A stretch of 64,000 nucleotides of DNA from NCBI GenBank assembly GCA_934167095.1, contig CAKPKE010000003.1, positions 1-64,000 of the forward strand. Reading direction: 5' to 3'. Of the stretch, positions 38,642 to 47,829 are shown in pieces. The translations under genes were made by a program, and so were the position numbers. Below the pieces are notes generated by a model that worked only from the letters and a program-made list of their open reading frames with translations, did not search any database and had not been told where the DNA came from. Numbering within the stretch: position 1 is the first letter of the stretch; the number at the start of each line of letters is the position of its first letter. The DNA is from an uncultured Clostridia bacterium (GTDB taxonomy: Bacteria; Bacillota; Clostridia; TANB77; CAG-508).

Positions 38642-39922
38642 ATGAGAAAAAAAGCAAAGTTAATTATTATTAGTATTTTGATGATATTTTTTCTACAATA
38701 TGTAATAGGATTAAAAAGTGTAAGTGCAGTGTCAAATGATTTTTCAAGAATAAAAACACTATATGAATTAGCAGTAAACTTCAAAAGTGAAAATGAGGTA
38801 GAGGATTCTGCAAATGATTTATGCTTACAATATATAAGAAGAAATAAATATAATACATCTACTTGGCAATTAACAGCAGGAACAATTAATTCTGACTTTG
38901 TAAGCTACATTGAAAATAATGATGAAGAATTAAGTAAATATGATTTTTCAAAAATGCAGGTAATAGACGAAATTACAGGCGAAGATGTTGATTTTGTACA
39001 TTTATGCGCAACTTTAAATGCTATTACCAAAAATAAAAGCGTAACATTAGAACTACCATCTTTTGCAGGTTGGGTAGGCGACTTAACTACTTTAATGGAA
39101 CAGGTAGTAATTTATGATGATGGAAAAACAGATGAAGAATTACAAGAATATGCAAATAAATTAATGGCAAGCAAAGACAGCAAAGTAAATTCAACTTTTG
39201 ATATTAACGATGCTTTAGCAGATTTAGATGCAGTTAATTTATATAGCAATTACTTGATATCAGATAAAAGTTTATATGATGCTATAAGCGAATATTACTC
39301 AAATAGTAAATTTGTAACAAATAGAAAAGGATATTTTACTGATAACTTTGGCGGAAAAGATAATATAAAAACTTTCGTAACAAATATGTTTGCTGGGTAT
39401 GTGGGTAATATGTGTATAAAAAATATCATGAATCAAGCAAATTTTGTTAAATATTCTGCAAATACAAGTAAATATACAAATTTTGCTGTATTAGCCTTTG
39501 ATAATTATATGAATTCAAATGAAATTGTAAAAATTGAAGTAAACAAACTTCCAAATAAAACAAGCTACAAACAAGGTGAAAATTTAGATTTAGCAGGTGG
39601 AACTATAAATGCTGTTTTTGAAGATGGAACTAAAAAAGAAATTGAAATGTTAGACGAGGAAGAACAAGTCAAATTTGAAGGATATGATAAAACAAAAATT
39701 GGAAAACAAGAAATAACAATAACATATAAAGATAAAAAAACTAGTTTTAGTGTAGAAGTCACAGAGGATATAAAAGAAGAACCAAAGAAAGACGATGATA
39801 CAGTTGCAAAAACTCCAATTCCTCAAACAGGAATTAATAGTATGATTACATTAATTTTAGTTGCCACAATAATATCAAGTATTTTCTATATAAAATATAA
39901 AAAATATGAAATAAAAAAATAG
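38642..39922 (+). CDS. cell-wall sorted protein with Ig-like domain and IPQTG signal
   Basis: A 426-residue secreted protein. A signal peptide (about 1-29) precedes a helical region of unknown type, then a bacterial Ig-like domain (about 300-380; NKLPNKTSYKQGENLDLAGG). The C-terminus has PIPQTGIN, a membrane helix and a basic tail, which is a sortase-type sorting signal. The start at 38642 is chosen because the AAGGAAGG lies 13 bases before it; an ATG at 38630 also exists. It is the first gene of an operon divergent from agrA. No sortase is in the window. Confidence 0.7.
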   Translation: MRKKAKLIIISILMIFFLQYVIGLKSVSAVSNDFSRIKTLYELAVNFKSENEVEDSANDLCLQYIRRNKYNTSTWQLTAGTINSDFVSYIENNDEELSKYDFSKMQVIDEITGEDVDFVHLCATLNAITKNKSVTLELPSFAGWVGDLTTLMEQVVIYDDGKTDEELQEYANKLMASKDSKVNSTFDINDALADLDAVNLYSNYLISDKSLYDAISEYYSNSKFVTNRKGYFTDNFGGKDNIKTFVTNMFAGYVGNMCIKNIMNQANFVKYSANTSKYTNFAVLAFDNYMNSNEIVKIEVNKLPNKTSYKQGENLDLAGGTINAVFEDGTKKEIEMLDEEEQVKFEGYDKTKIGKQEITITYKDKKTSFSVEVTEDIKEEPKKDDDTVAKTPIPQTGINSMITLILVATIISSIFYIKYKKYEIKK

Positions 39923-39935
39923 GGGGATTTTATTT

Positions 39936-40637
39936 ATGAAAAACAAAAACTTATTAGCACTTTATTTAGTAGTTGCAGCACTTGTAATTATGATAATAGG
40001 AGAGTTTTCGATAATTATTTATCATAATGTAAAAGAAAACAACAAATATAAAAAGTATTTGGCAAGAGATATAGTAAAAGGTACATATACTTTAGGCGAT
40101 CCAGATGCTGACGGAGTTGCGTATAGCTTAGAAAACGAATATGTAACCAAAAATGGAATAGGAGCTAGAGTTGAATCTATTGAAAAAACAGATAAAAAAT
40201 TAATTGCAAAAGTAACATTTAAATTTGAAAATGATATAACATTTAACCAAAGTGCTTTTAGATATGGTTTTGCAATTTATGATGAAAACAAAAATGTGTA
40301 TGAAGTTTTCTCAAGAATGTATTTTAACAGTAAAGAAAAAATGGATTATAGAACATTATATACATATAAAGACCTTGGTATAAAAAATTATAAAAATAAA
40401 GTATATGAATTAATGTTATCAGATGGTTGCCAATCTGGAAGTGTTCTAGTAGGAGATAAAGAAATAACAATAAATGTTGATATTACAGCAAAAGATAGCT
40501 TCCCAGAAAGCAAAAAATTATATATAAATGTATTTGATTTAGGATACATTGAAGCAAAATTTGATGAAAATAATAAGCCTCAAGTAACAGATTTTAACTT
40601 AAGTAATACAGAATGGCAATTTGAAGTAGATTGCTAA
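39936..40637 (+). CDS. membrane-anchored extracellular protein, unknown
   Basis: A 233-residue protein I do not recognise. One N-terminal membrane helix (about 7-29) is followed by a beta-rich extracellular part with DPDADGVAYSL, which could bind calcium. It lies 13 bases after the sorted surface protein and is probably cotranscribed. The Shine-Dalgarno is GGGGGA. The terminator at 40648-40680 ends the unit. Confidence 0.65.
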   Translation: MKNKNLLALYLVVAALVIMIIGEFSIIIYHNVKENNKYKKYLARDIVKGTYTLGDPDADGVAYSLENEYVTKNGIGARVESIEKTDKKLIAKVTFKFENDITFNQSAFRYGFAIYDENKNVYEVFSRMYFNSKEKMDYRTLYTYKDLGIKNYKNKVYELMLSDGCQSGSVLVGDKEITINVDITAKDSFPESKKLYINVFDLGYIEAKFDENNKPQVTDFNLSNTEWQFEVDC

Positions 40638-40647
40638 TACAAATAAA

Positions 40648-40680
40648 AATAAATCTAATTTTGATTAGGTTTATTTTTTT
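40648..40680 (+). terminator. terminator after the surface-protein operon
   Basis: AAATCTAAT pairs with ATTAGGTTT across TTTG, followed by ATTTTTTTTT. Confidence 0.8.
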
Positions 40681-40801
40681 TTGGAATAAATAAAATGTGA
40701 CTTCATAAAATTAAATAAAAAGCAGAGTAGTTAGAAAAAAGATAAAAAAATGAAACTATGAAAGCCTTTGTAATTAATAAATAGAGAGGAATGAATTTTT
40801 T

Positions 40802-41629
40802 ATGAAGAATATAAAAAATTATCTTTTTGAAGGTATTACTATATTTATAGTAGCAATGTTTGTATTTGGAATTACGTATGTAAATAAAAATAATGTTTCT
40901 ATAGATACATCTGCAGGGCAGGGGGATTTTGCAGGTTTAAGTAATTCAAAAATAGAATGGGGACTTTCAAGAAAAAAAGAGCATGTTCAGCCAGATGTTG
41001 GTTCAAAAAATAAGTCTATAATGGAAAAATATAATGGACTATATATGGGGAATAATGAAAAAAAGTATGTCTATCTAACATTTGATTTAGGATATGAAGC
41101 TGGTTACACCGAAAAAATATTAGAAGTCTTAAAGCAAAATGAAGTAACTGCAGTATTTTTTATAACTGCACACTATGTAAATACTCAGCCAGAACTTGTG
41201 CAAAAAATGATAGATTATAATCAAATAATTGGAAACCATACAGTAAATCATAAATCAATGCCAAGTTGCAATTTAGATACAATAAAAACGGAAGTAATGG
41301 ATTTACATACAGCAATTAGCAAAAAATTTGGTTATGAAATGAAATATATAAGACCACCTAAAGGGGAATATAGCGAAAGAACTGTTGCATATTGTAATTC
41401 ACTTGGATATACAACTGTAATGTGGTCATTTGCTTATGACGATTGGGATGAAAATAAACAAGGAAGAGAAGACTATGGAAAAAACAAGATTTTAGATAAT
41501 CTTCATAATGGAGAAATAATGTTATTGCATGCAACATCAAAGGATAATGCCAACATTTTAGATGAAGTAATAAAGAAAACAAAAGAGGCAGGTTATGAAT
41601 TTAAAAGTATTGATGAATTTGAAAAATAG
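40802..41629 (+). CDS. pdaA: polysaccharide deacetylase, PdaA family
   Basis: A 275-residue NodB-fold deacetylase with an N-terminal membrane anchor (about 8-26). The motifs SNSKIEWGLSR, YLTFDLGYEAGYT, IGNHTVNHKSM and RPPKGEYS are those of PdaA, which removes an acetyl group from muramic acid during muramic-lactam formation in the spore cortex. The catalytic TFDLGYE replaces the common TFDDGP, as in PdaA. It stands 12 bases before yqfC, consistent with sporulation genes. Confidence 0.88.
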   Translation: MKNIKNYLFEGITIFIVAMFVFGITYVNKNNVSIDTSAGQGDFAGLSNSKIEWGLSRKKEHVQPDVGSKNKSIMEKYNGLYMGNNEKKYVYLTFDLGYEAGYTEKILEVLKQNEVTAVFFITAHYVNTQPELVQKMIDYNQIIGNHTVNHKSMPSCNLDTIKTEVMDLHTAISKKFGYEMKYIRPPKGEYSERTVAYCNSLGYTTVMWSFAYDDWDENKQGREDYGKNKILDNLHNGEIMLLHATSKDNANILDEVIKKTKEAGYEFKSIDEFEK

Positions 41630-41641
41630 GAGAAATTTTTA

Positions 41642-41920
41642 ATGAGAAAAAGGGCAAAACAAACAAGGTTAGATAGATTTCTAGAAGTTCCAGAAGAAGT
41701 TTCAAGCCAAAATTCGAAAATAACAATACAAGACTTTTCAAAAATGCTAATAGAAAATTATAAATCTATACTTGAATATCAAGATATTTATATAAGAATA
41801 AAAATGTATTCAGGAATAGTAAATATAACTGGAACTAACTTGAAATTAGAAGATATGACTACTGATGATATTGTTGTAAATGGCGACATTGATTCGGTAG
41901 ATTTTGAAAAGATAGAGTAA
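41642..41920 (+). CDS. yqfC: sporulation protein YqfC
   Basis: A 92-residue protein of the YabP/YqfC family (RLDRFLEVPEEVS, then ITIQDFSKMLIENYKSILEY). In Bacillus, yqfC is controlled by sigma-E and the product is required for sporulation in a way not fully known. It lies between pdaA and yqfD, and yqfC-yqfD is a standard pair. Confidence 0.9.
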   Translation: MRKRAKQTRLDRFLEVPEEVSSQNSKITIQDFSKMLIENYKSILEYQDIYIRIKMYSGIVNITGTNLKLEDMTTDDIVVNGDIDSVDFEKIE

Positions 41921-41938
41921 AAAAAGAAAGGAGCAACA

Positions 41939-43123
41939 ATGTTTTTTAAAATTCTTTTGCAACATTTTAGTGGATATGTAACAGTCAGAGTTGAAGGATA
42001 TTTTATCGAAAAATTTATAAATAAATGTATAGCACAAAACATTGTTGTCTGGAATATAAAAAGAGAAAAGTCTACTATTATATATGCAAATATTGGAATT
42101 AAAAATTTTAAGCAAATAAGAAAAATAGCAAAAGATACAAAATGCAAAATCAAAATCTTAGATAAAAAAGGAATACCATTTTTCTTAAATAAGTACAGAA
42201 AGAGAAAAATTTTTGGAATAATATTGCTTCTTATTATAGTAAGTTTGATAACTCTTTCGCAATTTGTATGGAAAGTAGAAATTTCAGGATTAGATAAAAT
42301 TAATGAAAATGAAATAAGAAATATATTGGAAGATAAAAATCTAAAAGTTGGAGGCATAAAATCTAAAATTGATACACAAGTAATAATAAATGAAATTCGA
42401 TTAAAAAGAAGTGATATTTCATGGGTAGGAATAGAAATAAATGGAACAAAAGCGTCTATAAAAATAGTAGAAGCGGAGGCCAAACCAGAGGTAATAAATG
42501 AAGAAGATTATTGTAATATTGTTGCAGACAAAACTGCTCAGATTGTAAAAATATCTGCTCAAAGTGGAGTGCCAAAAGCTACGGAGGGAAGCATTGTAAA
42601 AGAAGGTGATATTTTAATTGCTGGTTGGATGGAAGGAAAGTACACAGGAACTAGGTTCGTTCATGCAAAAGGAGAAGTAAAAGCCAAAGTTTGGTATACG
42701 GAAAAGGTAAAAGTAGACTTTAAACAGCAGATGGAAAAATATACAAATAATGAAGAAACAAAATATAAAATAAAAATTAATAATTTTCAAATAAATTTAT
42801 TCAAAACCCTTTCAAAATTTGAAAAATATGATACAATAGAAACGGAAAACCAAATTAGGATTTCTAATAACTTTTATTTACCTATAAAGTTAATAAAAAT
42901 TACCAATAAGGAAAAAATTGACGAAGAAATTACCTACGGATCTGAAGAAGCAAAGAATAAAGGTGTAGAAATTGCATCTGAAAAAATTAAGCAAAACTTG
43001 CCAGAGGAAAGTCAGGTATTACAAAAATATATAGACTATAGTGAAGAACAAGATTCTGTAACTGTGGAAGTAACTTACGAAGTATTGGAAAGTATAGGGA
43101 CTAAAGAAAAAATAGTATTTTGA
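41939..43123 (+). CDS. yqfD: sporulation protein YqfD
   Basis: A 394-residue membrane protein. A helix near residue 95-115 precedes an extracytoplasmic domain. It contains KVEISGLDKINENEIRNIL, RSDISWVGIEINGTKASI and EGSIVKEGDILIAGWMEG, which are typical of YqfD. The start has AAAGGAG. It follows yqfC at 19 bases. In most Bacillota the next gene is phoH; here an unknown gene follows instead. Confidence 0.92.
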   Translation: MFFKILLQHFSGYVTVRVEGYFIEKFINKCIAQNIVVWNIKREKSTIIYANIGIKNFKQIRKIAKDTKCKIKILDKKGIPFFLNKYRKRKIFGIILLLIIVSLITLSQFVWKVEISGLDKINENEIRNILEDKNLKVGGIKSKIDTQVIINEIRLKRSDISWVGIEINGTKASIKIVEAEAKPEVINEEDYCNIVADKTAQIVKISAQSGVPKATEGSIVKEGDILIAGWMEGKYTGTRFVHAKGEVKAKVWYTEKVKVDFKQQMEKYTNNEETKYKIKINNFQINLFKTLSKFEKYDTIETENQIRISNNFYLPIKLIKITNKEKIDEEITYGSEEAKNKGVEIASEKIKQNLPEESQVLQKYIDYSEEQDSVTVEVTYEVLESIGTKEKIVF

Positions 43124-43138
43124 AAGGAATGGAATAAT

Positions 43139-44383
43139 ATGGAAGAAAAAAGCCTACGAGTTTATTCAGAGAAAAAAATTTTCACAAGGATAACAAATAC
43201 TATCACCAAACTATTAACACCAACAAAAATAGGAATTAATGGAATGTTAATTTCTATGAAAAGAAATAATGTGTTAAGGGCTTACGATAATTATGTAGCA
43301 AGCTTAGAAGATGAAGAAGAAACTAAAAAAGATGAAATAGAGAAAAAATATGAAGATGCATTTTCTCTTTATTTAGAGTCTATTGATAAGCATATAATGG
43401 ATAATGTATACAAAAAAGTAAAAAGCGGAATTGCAACTGATTTTGAAAAAAATGCATTGTCAAAATATTATCTAGTTGTACATCTAAAAGAAGTAGAATA
43501 TCTAGAGTATAAATATAGAAAGCAAATATTTTTAATACAATTAGATTATGATACAGTAAAAGAACTAAAGAAAGAAAAATTACAAAACAGATTTGAGCAT
43601 TTTTATGCAAGCAGAATGCAAGCGTTATATAAAAAGCTATTAAAAAATTACTCAATAAAACTTGCTGAAAATATGACAGATAGAGAGAAAAATGAAATCT
43701 ACGAAAAAATATTTGAAACAGTAGAGGAATATATAACAGAAATTCTACCAATAAAAATGGCAGAAGAACCAGATAACAAATTATATTCTGAAATTGTTGA
43801 TGATTACAAAAATTTTGAAAGATTTACAGTTGGTAAATTAGATCAAAATGATGTAATTGAAAAAAATATGATATTATTAAATATCAGCAGAAAATTATTT
43901 ACACATAGCTTGCCACTTGCAGTTGCAGAACAATGCTATGAAAAATTATTAGATGATTGTAGAATGTTAATAATGGATACAAAAATGAAAAGAAAACAAG
44001 AAAAGGCTTATGGACTTCTTGTTAATATAATAGAAGACTATAATTTAAGACTTCTTTCTACAAAAATCTATTGGGACAAGCCACAAGAAAAAGAAGAATA
44101 CAAAAAATTCTGGAATGAATACAAAAAAATAAGTGAGCTAAAAAATAAAAATTACATGGAATATTCAAGACAAAGAGAAATCTTATTCTTAAGAAGAGAA
44201 TTAAAAAATGTATATAAAAATATAAATAAATATTGTAGAATTGAAAAATTCTTCAAAGGCAAACTTGTAGAGTATGGAGTAATGAAACAATTACAAAATA
44301 GCTACAGTTCAGAAGGAACATTTACAAAAACAAAAGACGAAAGTTTTAATATAAATGAAATGGCAAGAGCTGTTAGCTTTTAA
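43139..44383 (+). CDS. long helical protein of unknown function between yqfD and ybeY
   Basis: A 414-residue cytoplasmic protein I do not recognise. It is almost all helix and very rich in Lys and Glu (EEETKKDEIEKKYEDAF, KELKKEKLQNRFEHFYASRM). No Walker motif or catalytic site is evident. It occupies the place of phoH in the usual yqfD-phoH-ybeY order, so it may act in RNA turnover or sporulation. The Shine-Dalgarno is GAAAGGAATGG. The gene ends 18 bases before ybeY. Confidence 0.6.
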   Translation: MEEKSLRVYSEKKIFTRITNTITKLLTPTKIGINGMLISMKRNNVLRAYDNYVASLEDEEETKKDEIEKKYEDAFSLYLESIDKHIMDNVYKKVKSGIATDFEKNALSKYYLVVHLKEVEYLEYKYRKQIFLIQLDYDTVKELKKEKLQNRFEHFYASRMQALYKKLLKNYSIKLAENMTDREKNEIYEKIFETVEEYITEILPIKMAEEPDNKLYSEIVDDYKNFERFTVGKLDQNDVIEKNMILLNISRKLFTHSLPLAVAEQCYEKLLDDCRMLIMDTKMKRKQEKAYGLLVNIIEDYNLRLLSTKIYWDKPQEKEEYKKFWNEYKKISELKNKNYMEYSRQREILFLRRELKNVYKNINKYCRIEKFFKGKLVEYGVMKQLQNSYSSEGTFTKTKDESFNINEMARAVSF

Positions 44384-44401
44384 TTGGAGGACGAAACAAA
44401 T

Positions 44402-44899
44402 ATGCCTAATAAAAAATTTGTGCAAATAGAATTTGAAAACGAAGAAGAAAATGAAGAGTATGTAAAACTAATTGAAAAAGTAGTAGAAACATGTTTTTTA
44501 GAAGAAAAACTAGAAAATACAAATTTATACTTAAATGTTATTTTAACTGACCCAGAAACAATAAGACAAACAAACAAAAAGTATAGAGAAATAGACAAAG
44601 AGACAGATGTTTTATCTTTTCCAATGTTTGAAAAAGACGAAATTAAAGAAATAATCGAAAAAACTAGTCCAGAATGTGAAATTGCAGATGTTTTAGGAGA
44701 TATTATGATATCAATTCCTAGAGTTAAAGAGCAAGCAAAAGAATATGGACATAGTGTTACAAGAGAACTTGCATATATGGTAGTTCATGGATTTTACCAT
44801 GTAATGGGATATGACCATATAAAAGAAGAAGACAAAGTATTAATGAGGCCAAAAGAAGAAAATATATTAAATAAATTAAACATAACTAGAGAGGATTAA
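44402..44899 (+). CDS. ybeY: endoribonuclease YbeY
   Basis: A 165-residue metal-dependent RNase for 16S rRNA maturation and ribosome quality control. The zinc motif HGFYHVMGYDH (three His) and LNVILTDPETIRQTNKKYR are typical. The start at 44402 is preceded by GGAGG; a TTG at 44384 overlaps that site and is rejected. The dgkA-type gene follows 9 bases later. Confidence 0.93.
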   Translation: MPNKKFVQIEFENEEENEEYVKLIEKVVETCFLEEKLENTNLYLNVILTDPETIRQTNKKYREIDKETDVLSFPMFEKDEIKEIIEKTSPECEIADVLGDIMISIPRVKEQAKEYGHSVTRELAYMVVHGFYHVMGYDHIKEEDKVLMRPKEENILNKLNITRED

Positions 44900-44908
44900 T
44901 ATTTGCAG

Positions 44909-45658
44909 ATGAATAAAGACAGTAAAAAAATGAAAAATGATAATTTCATTGAAGCCTGTAACAATGCGGTAAATGGAATTATATATACAGCAACTACTCA
45001 AAGAAATTTTAGAATACAATTAGTTCTAGCGGTTATAGTTATGATATTAAGCCTTTTCTATGGACTAGATACTTCACAATTTTTGTGCTTAGTGTTTGCT
45101 TTATTTTTTGTATTGTTTGCTGAAATGATAAATACAGCAATTGAAACAGTTGTTGATTTATTTGTAGATGTATATCATCCAAAGGCAAAAATTGCAAAAG
45201 ATGTTGCAGCAGGCGCAGTAGTGCTATCTGCAATAAATGCAATAGTAGTAGGATATTTTATATTTTTTAAAGCAGAAAATTTATCAGAACTAAGCCAAAG
45301 CGTGCTACATAACATGGTTAAATCCCCAGTACACTTAACTTTTGTTGCAGTAATGTTAGTAGTAATTGCAGTCGTTGCAATAAAAGCAAGTTGCTCAAAG
45401 AAAAAGCAAAGAGGAGAACTTATAAAAGACGGATTTGTTCCTAGTGGACAGTCTGCAATAGCATTTGCAATTCTTACTGCAATATGGCTAAACAGTAGAG
45501 ATATAATAACATTTACATTAGCCTTAGCACTATCTGTTTTAGTAGTAGGAAATAGATATAAATCAAATGCAAGAACAAAAGCAGAAATAGTGTTTGGAAT
45601 ATGCATGGGAGTCTTAATAGTAATTTTAATCTATGGACTAACAATATTTAAAATTTAA
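44909..45658 (+). CDS. dgkA: DgkA-type lipid kinase fused to a degenerate PAP2-like domain
   Basis: A 249-residue membrane protein. Residues 1 to about 125 match undecaprenol/diacylglycerol kinase (NNAVNGIIYTATTQRNFRIQ, AEMINTAIETVVDLFVD). Residues ~140-245 resemble a PAP2 phosphatase, but PSGH has become PSGQS and the SR..H motif has become GNRYKSNARTKAE. It therefore lacks both catalytic His. The YbeY-DgkA neighbourhood is common in Bacillota. The start at 44909 has AGAGGA upstream; a TTG six bases earlier is possible. Kinase assignment is firm; the fused domain's role is not. Confidence 0.8.
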   Translation: MNKDSKKMKNDNFIEACNNAVNGIIYTATTQRNFRIQLVLAVIVMILSLFYGLDTSQFLCLVFALFFVLFAEMINTAIETVVDLFVDVYHPKAKIAKDVAAGAVVLSAINAIVVGYFIFFKAENLSELSQSVLHNMVKSPVHLTFVAVMLVVIAVVAIKASCSKKKQRGELIKDGFVPSGQSAIAFAILTAIWLNSRDIITFTLALALSVLVVGNRYKSNARTKAEIVFGICMGVLIVILIYGLTIFKI

Positions 45659-45728
45659 ATGAAGTAAGAAGAATAAAAAACGTGTGCTTACCTCAGAAAA
45701 AACGAAAGCAAGAAGGGAATAAAATTAA

Positions 45729-46811
45729 ATGAAGAAGAAAGTAATTATATTTATTGTAATAGTAATAATTTTAGCACTAGCAGTTGGTGGAGCTTTAGCC
45801 TATGCGATTGTTAGAAAAAATAAAGCAAAAAATTCAAATGAAACAAATGTAGAAGAAAATCAAGTTGCTGAGGAACCAAAGGTTGAAAAAACAGTACAAA
45901 TATATAAAGGCAATGAAAGACCTATAGCTGTAATGATAGATAATCATAAAGCAGCGCTTCCACAAGCTGGTTTAAATTCTGCATACATGGTATATGAAAT
46001 AATTGTAGAAGGTGGAGAAAGTAGATTAATGGCTTTGTTCAAATCATCTGATACAGATATAGTAGGACCTGTAAGAAGCTCTAGACATTATTTCTTAGAC
46101 TACGCTTTAGAAAATGATGCAATATATGCACACTTTGGATGGAGCCCACAAGCACAATCTGATATATCAAGCTTAGGTGTAAACAATATAAATGGTTTAT
46201 ATTATGATGGAACATCAGCTTATTGGAGAGTAAAAGATAAATCAGCTCCACACAATGTAAAAGCAAGTCTTGCAGGCTTAAAAGAAAGAGCTGAAAAATT
46301 AGGATATAGAACAACATCAGATGTATCTAGTGTATTAAAATATGTAACAGATGAAGTTAATTTAGAAGATGGTCAGTCAGCAACTACAGTAACAATTCCA
46401 TATTCTGATTCAAATGTTGTTAAATATGAATATGATGAAGAAACTCAAAGATATCAAAGATACTCAAAAGGCGTAAAGGAAACAGACTGGGATTCAGGAG
46501 ATGCTATAACAACAAAAAACATAATTGTAACATTTGCTAAAAATTCAACATTATATGATGGTGAAAATAAAGGAAGACAAACTTTAAGCAATATAGGAAC
46601 TTTAGACGGATACTATATTACAAATGGCAAAGCTATAAAAATTACTTGCGAAAAGACATCAAGAAGTTCAAGAACAGTTTACAAAGATCTAGAAGGAAAT
46701 GAAATAAAAGTAAACGACGGAAATACTTATGTTCAAATTTGCCCAATAGATGCAAAAGTTGTAATAGAAGGACCACAGGAGTTAGTTTCAGTAGAACCAA
46801 GTAATGATTAA
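45729..46811 (+). CDS. DUF3048 (YerB-like) putative lipid-anchored or membrane-anchored protein
   Basis: A 360-residue protein with an N-terminal membrane helix (about 4-27) and an extracellular part. RPIAVMIDNHKAALPQAGL, YMVYEIIVEGGESRLMALF and GPVRSSRHYFLDYA are the DUF3048 signature. The function of this family is not known. It stands alone between dgkA and recO, followed by a bidirectional terminator. Confidence 0.88.
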   Translation: MKKKVIIFIVIVIILALAVGGALAYAIVRKNKAKNSNETNVEENQVAEEPKVEKTVQIYKGNERPIAVMIDNHKAALPQAGLNSAYMVYEIIVEGGESRLMALFKSSDTDIVGPVRSSRHYFLDYALENDAIYAHFGWSPQAQSDISSLGVNNINGLYYDGTSAYWRVKDKSAPHNVKASLAGLKERAEKLGYRTTSDVSSVLKYVTDEVNLEDGQSATTVTIPYSDSNVVKYEYDEETQRYQRYSKGVKETDWDSGDAITTKNIIVTFAKNSTLYDGENKGRQTLSNIGTLDGYYITNGKAIKITCEKTSRSSRTVYKDLEGNEIKVNDGNTYVQICPIDAKVVIEGPQELVSVEPSND

Positions 46812-46815
46812 TATT

Positions 46816-46845
46816 AAGGAGAATACTAAATAAAGTATTCTCCTT
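46816..46845. terminator. bidirectional terminator between the DUF3048 gene and recO
   Basis: AAGGAGAATACT (46816-46827) pairs with AGTATTCTCCTT (46834-46845), with TTTTAAAA after it. Confidence 0.85.
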
Positions 46846-47574
46846 TTAAAATAGCTTTTCTAATTTATATTCTTTTTCCAAATTTTTATTAACATATAAA
46901 GAAGCTATTAATTTTAACTCTTTTTTAGATTCTTCAGAAACATTAAATGAAAATATTTTCTTTGCTGGTGCAGAAAAAATGTATTTTAATGCATTGAAAG
47001 AATCTTCGTTAATTCGTATAGCTGATTTGTCTGATCTACCACAAGGTCCACATACAAACCCAGAATTTTCAATACTAAAGTAAGCAATGTTTTCTTTTGA
47101 GCCACATAAAGAGCAACTGTTAAGTTTAGGAGTGAACCCTAAAAGTTGCATAAGTCTTAATTCAAATACTGAAAGTATAAAATCCTTGTCCATATCCGTT
47201 TCGGAAATTACATATAAAGTATTTAAAAGAAGTTGCAAAATTTTATATGTATATTGATTTTCGTCTGTCACATCATAAACCATTCTTGAAATGAAAGACG
47301 CATAAGTTAGTTTCTCTAAATCTGTTCTAATATTGTAAAAAACTTCGATTGCTTCACATGAATTTATATTATATGAATTAGCACCGCTAAAAATTACTAA
47401 ATCGCTAAAACTCAAAAATTGTGTGCCAGCTAAAAGAGGACTTTTTGGCTTTCTAGCTCCTTTAGCAGCACAGCCAATTTTACCTAAGTCAGGGGTGAGT
47501 ATTGATACCATTTTATCAAAATCTCCCATGTTACTTTCAAAAAGTACTAATCCTTTTGTTTTTATTATTCCCAT
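46846..47574 (-). CDS. recO: DNA repair protein RecO
   Basis: A 242-residue RecO with the N-terminal OB fold (IIKTKGLVLFESNMGDFDKM, KGARKPKSPLLAGTQF) and a C4 zinc site (CSLCGSKENI, then VCGPC). RecO loads RecA onto SSB-coated DNA in the RecFOR pathway. It is downstream of yqzL (2-base gap) and era, a gene order normal for Bacillota. Confidence 0.94.
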   Translation of the reverse strand: MGIIKTKGLVLFESNMGDFDKMVSILTPDLGKIGCAAKGARKPKSPLLAGTQFLSFSDLVIFSGANSYNINSCEAIEVFYNIRTDLEKLTYASFISRMVYDVTDENQYTYKILQLLLNTLYVISETDMDKDFILSVFELRLMQLLGFTPKLNSCSLCGSKENIAYFSIENSGFVCGPCGRSDKSAIRINEDSFNALKYIFSAPAKKIFSFNVSEESKKELKLIASLYVNKNLEKEYKLEKLF

Positions 47575-47576
47575 AG

Positions 47577-47765
47577 TTATAAGGTATTTCCTTTATTATT
47601 TTTTGTGTTTATATTTTCTATATTAGTAGGAAAGTTGTCGTTAAAAACTGCGAATTGTGCATTGCTTTTTATTTGCTGTTCTGCTTTTTCGACTTTCATA
47701 AGTTCTAGGAAAGTGTCAATATTTCCAGTATTTTTAAAGGTTTTCCAAGCTAAATCTTTTATCAT
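47577..47765 (-). CDS. yqzL: YqzL-family protein
   Basis: A 62-residue protein. Its N-terminus, LAWKTFKNTGNIDTFLELMK, matches YqzL, a small protein between era and recO in Bacillota. The C-terminal half is Asn-rich and longer than usual. Function unknown. The Shine-Dalgarno AAGGAGT is 6 bases before the ATG. Confidence 0.8.
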   Translation of the reverse strand: MIKDLAWKTFKNTGNIDTFLELMKVEKAEQQIKSNAQFAVFNDNFPTNIENINTKNNKGNTL

Positions 47766-47829
47766 AAGTCATTACTCCTTAATGTAAAATATATTTACAT
47801 TTATTTTTTTCAAATTTTAAGAAATTATA

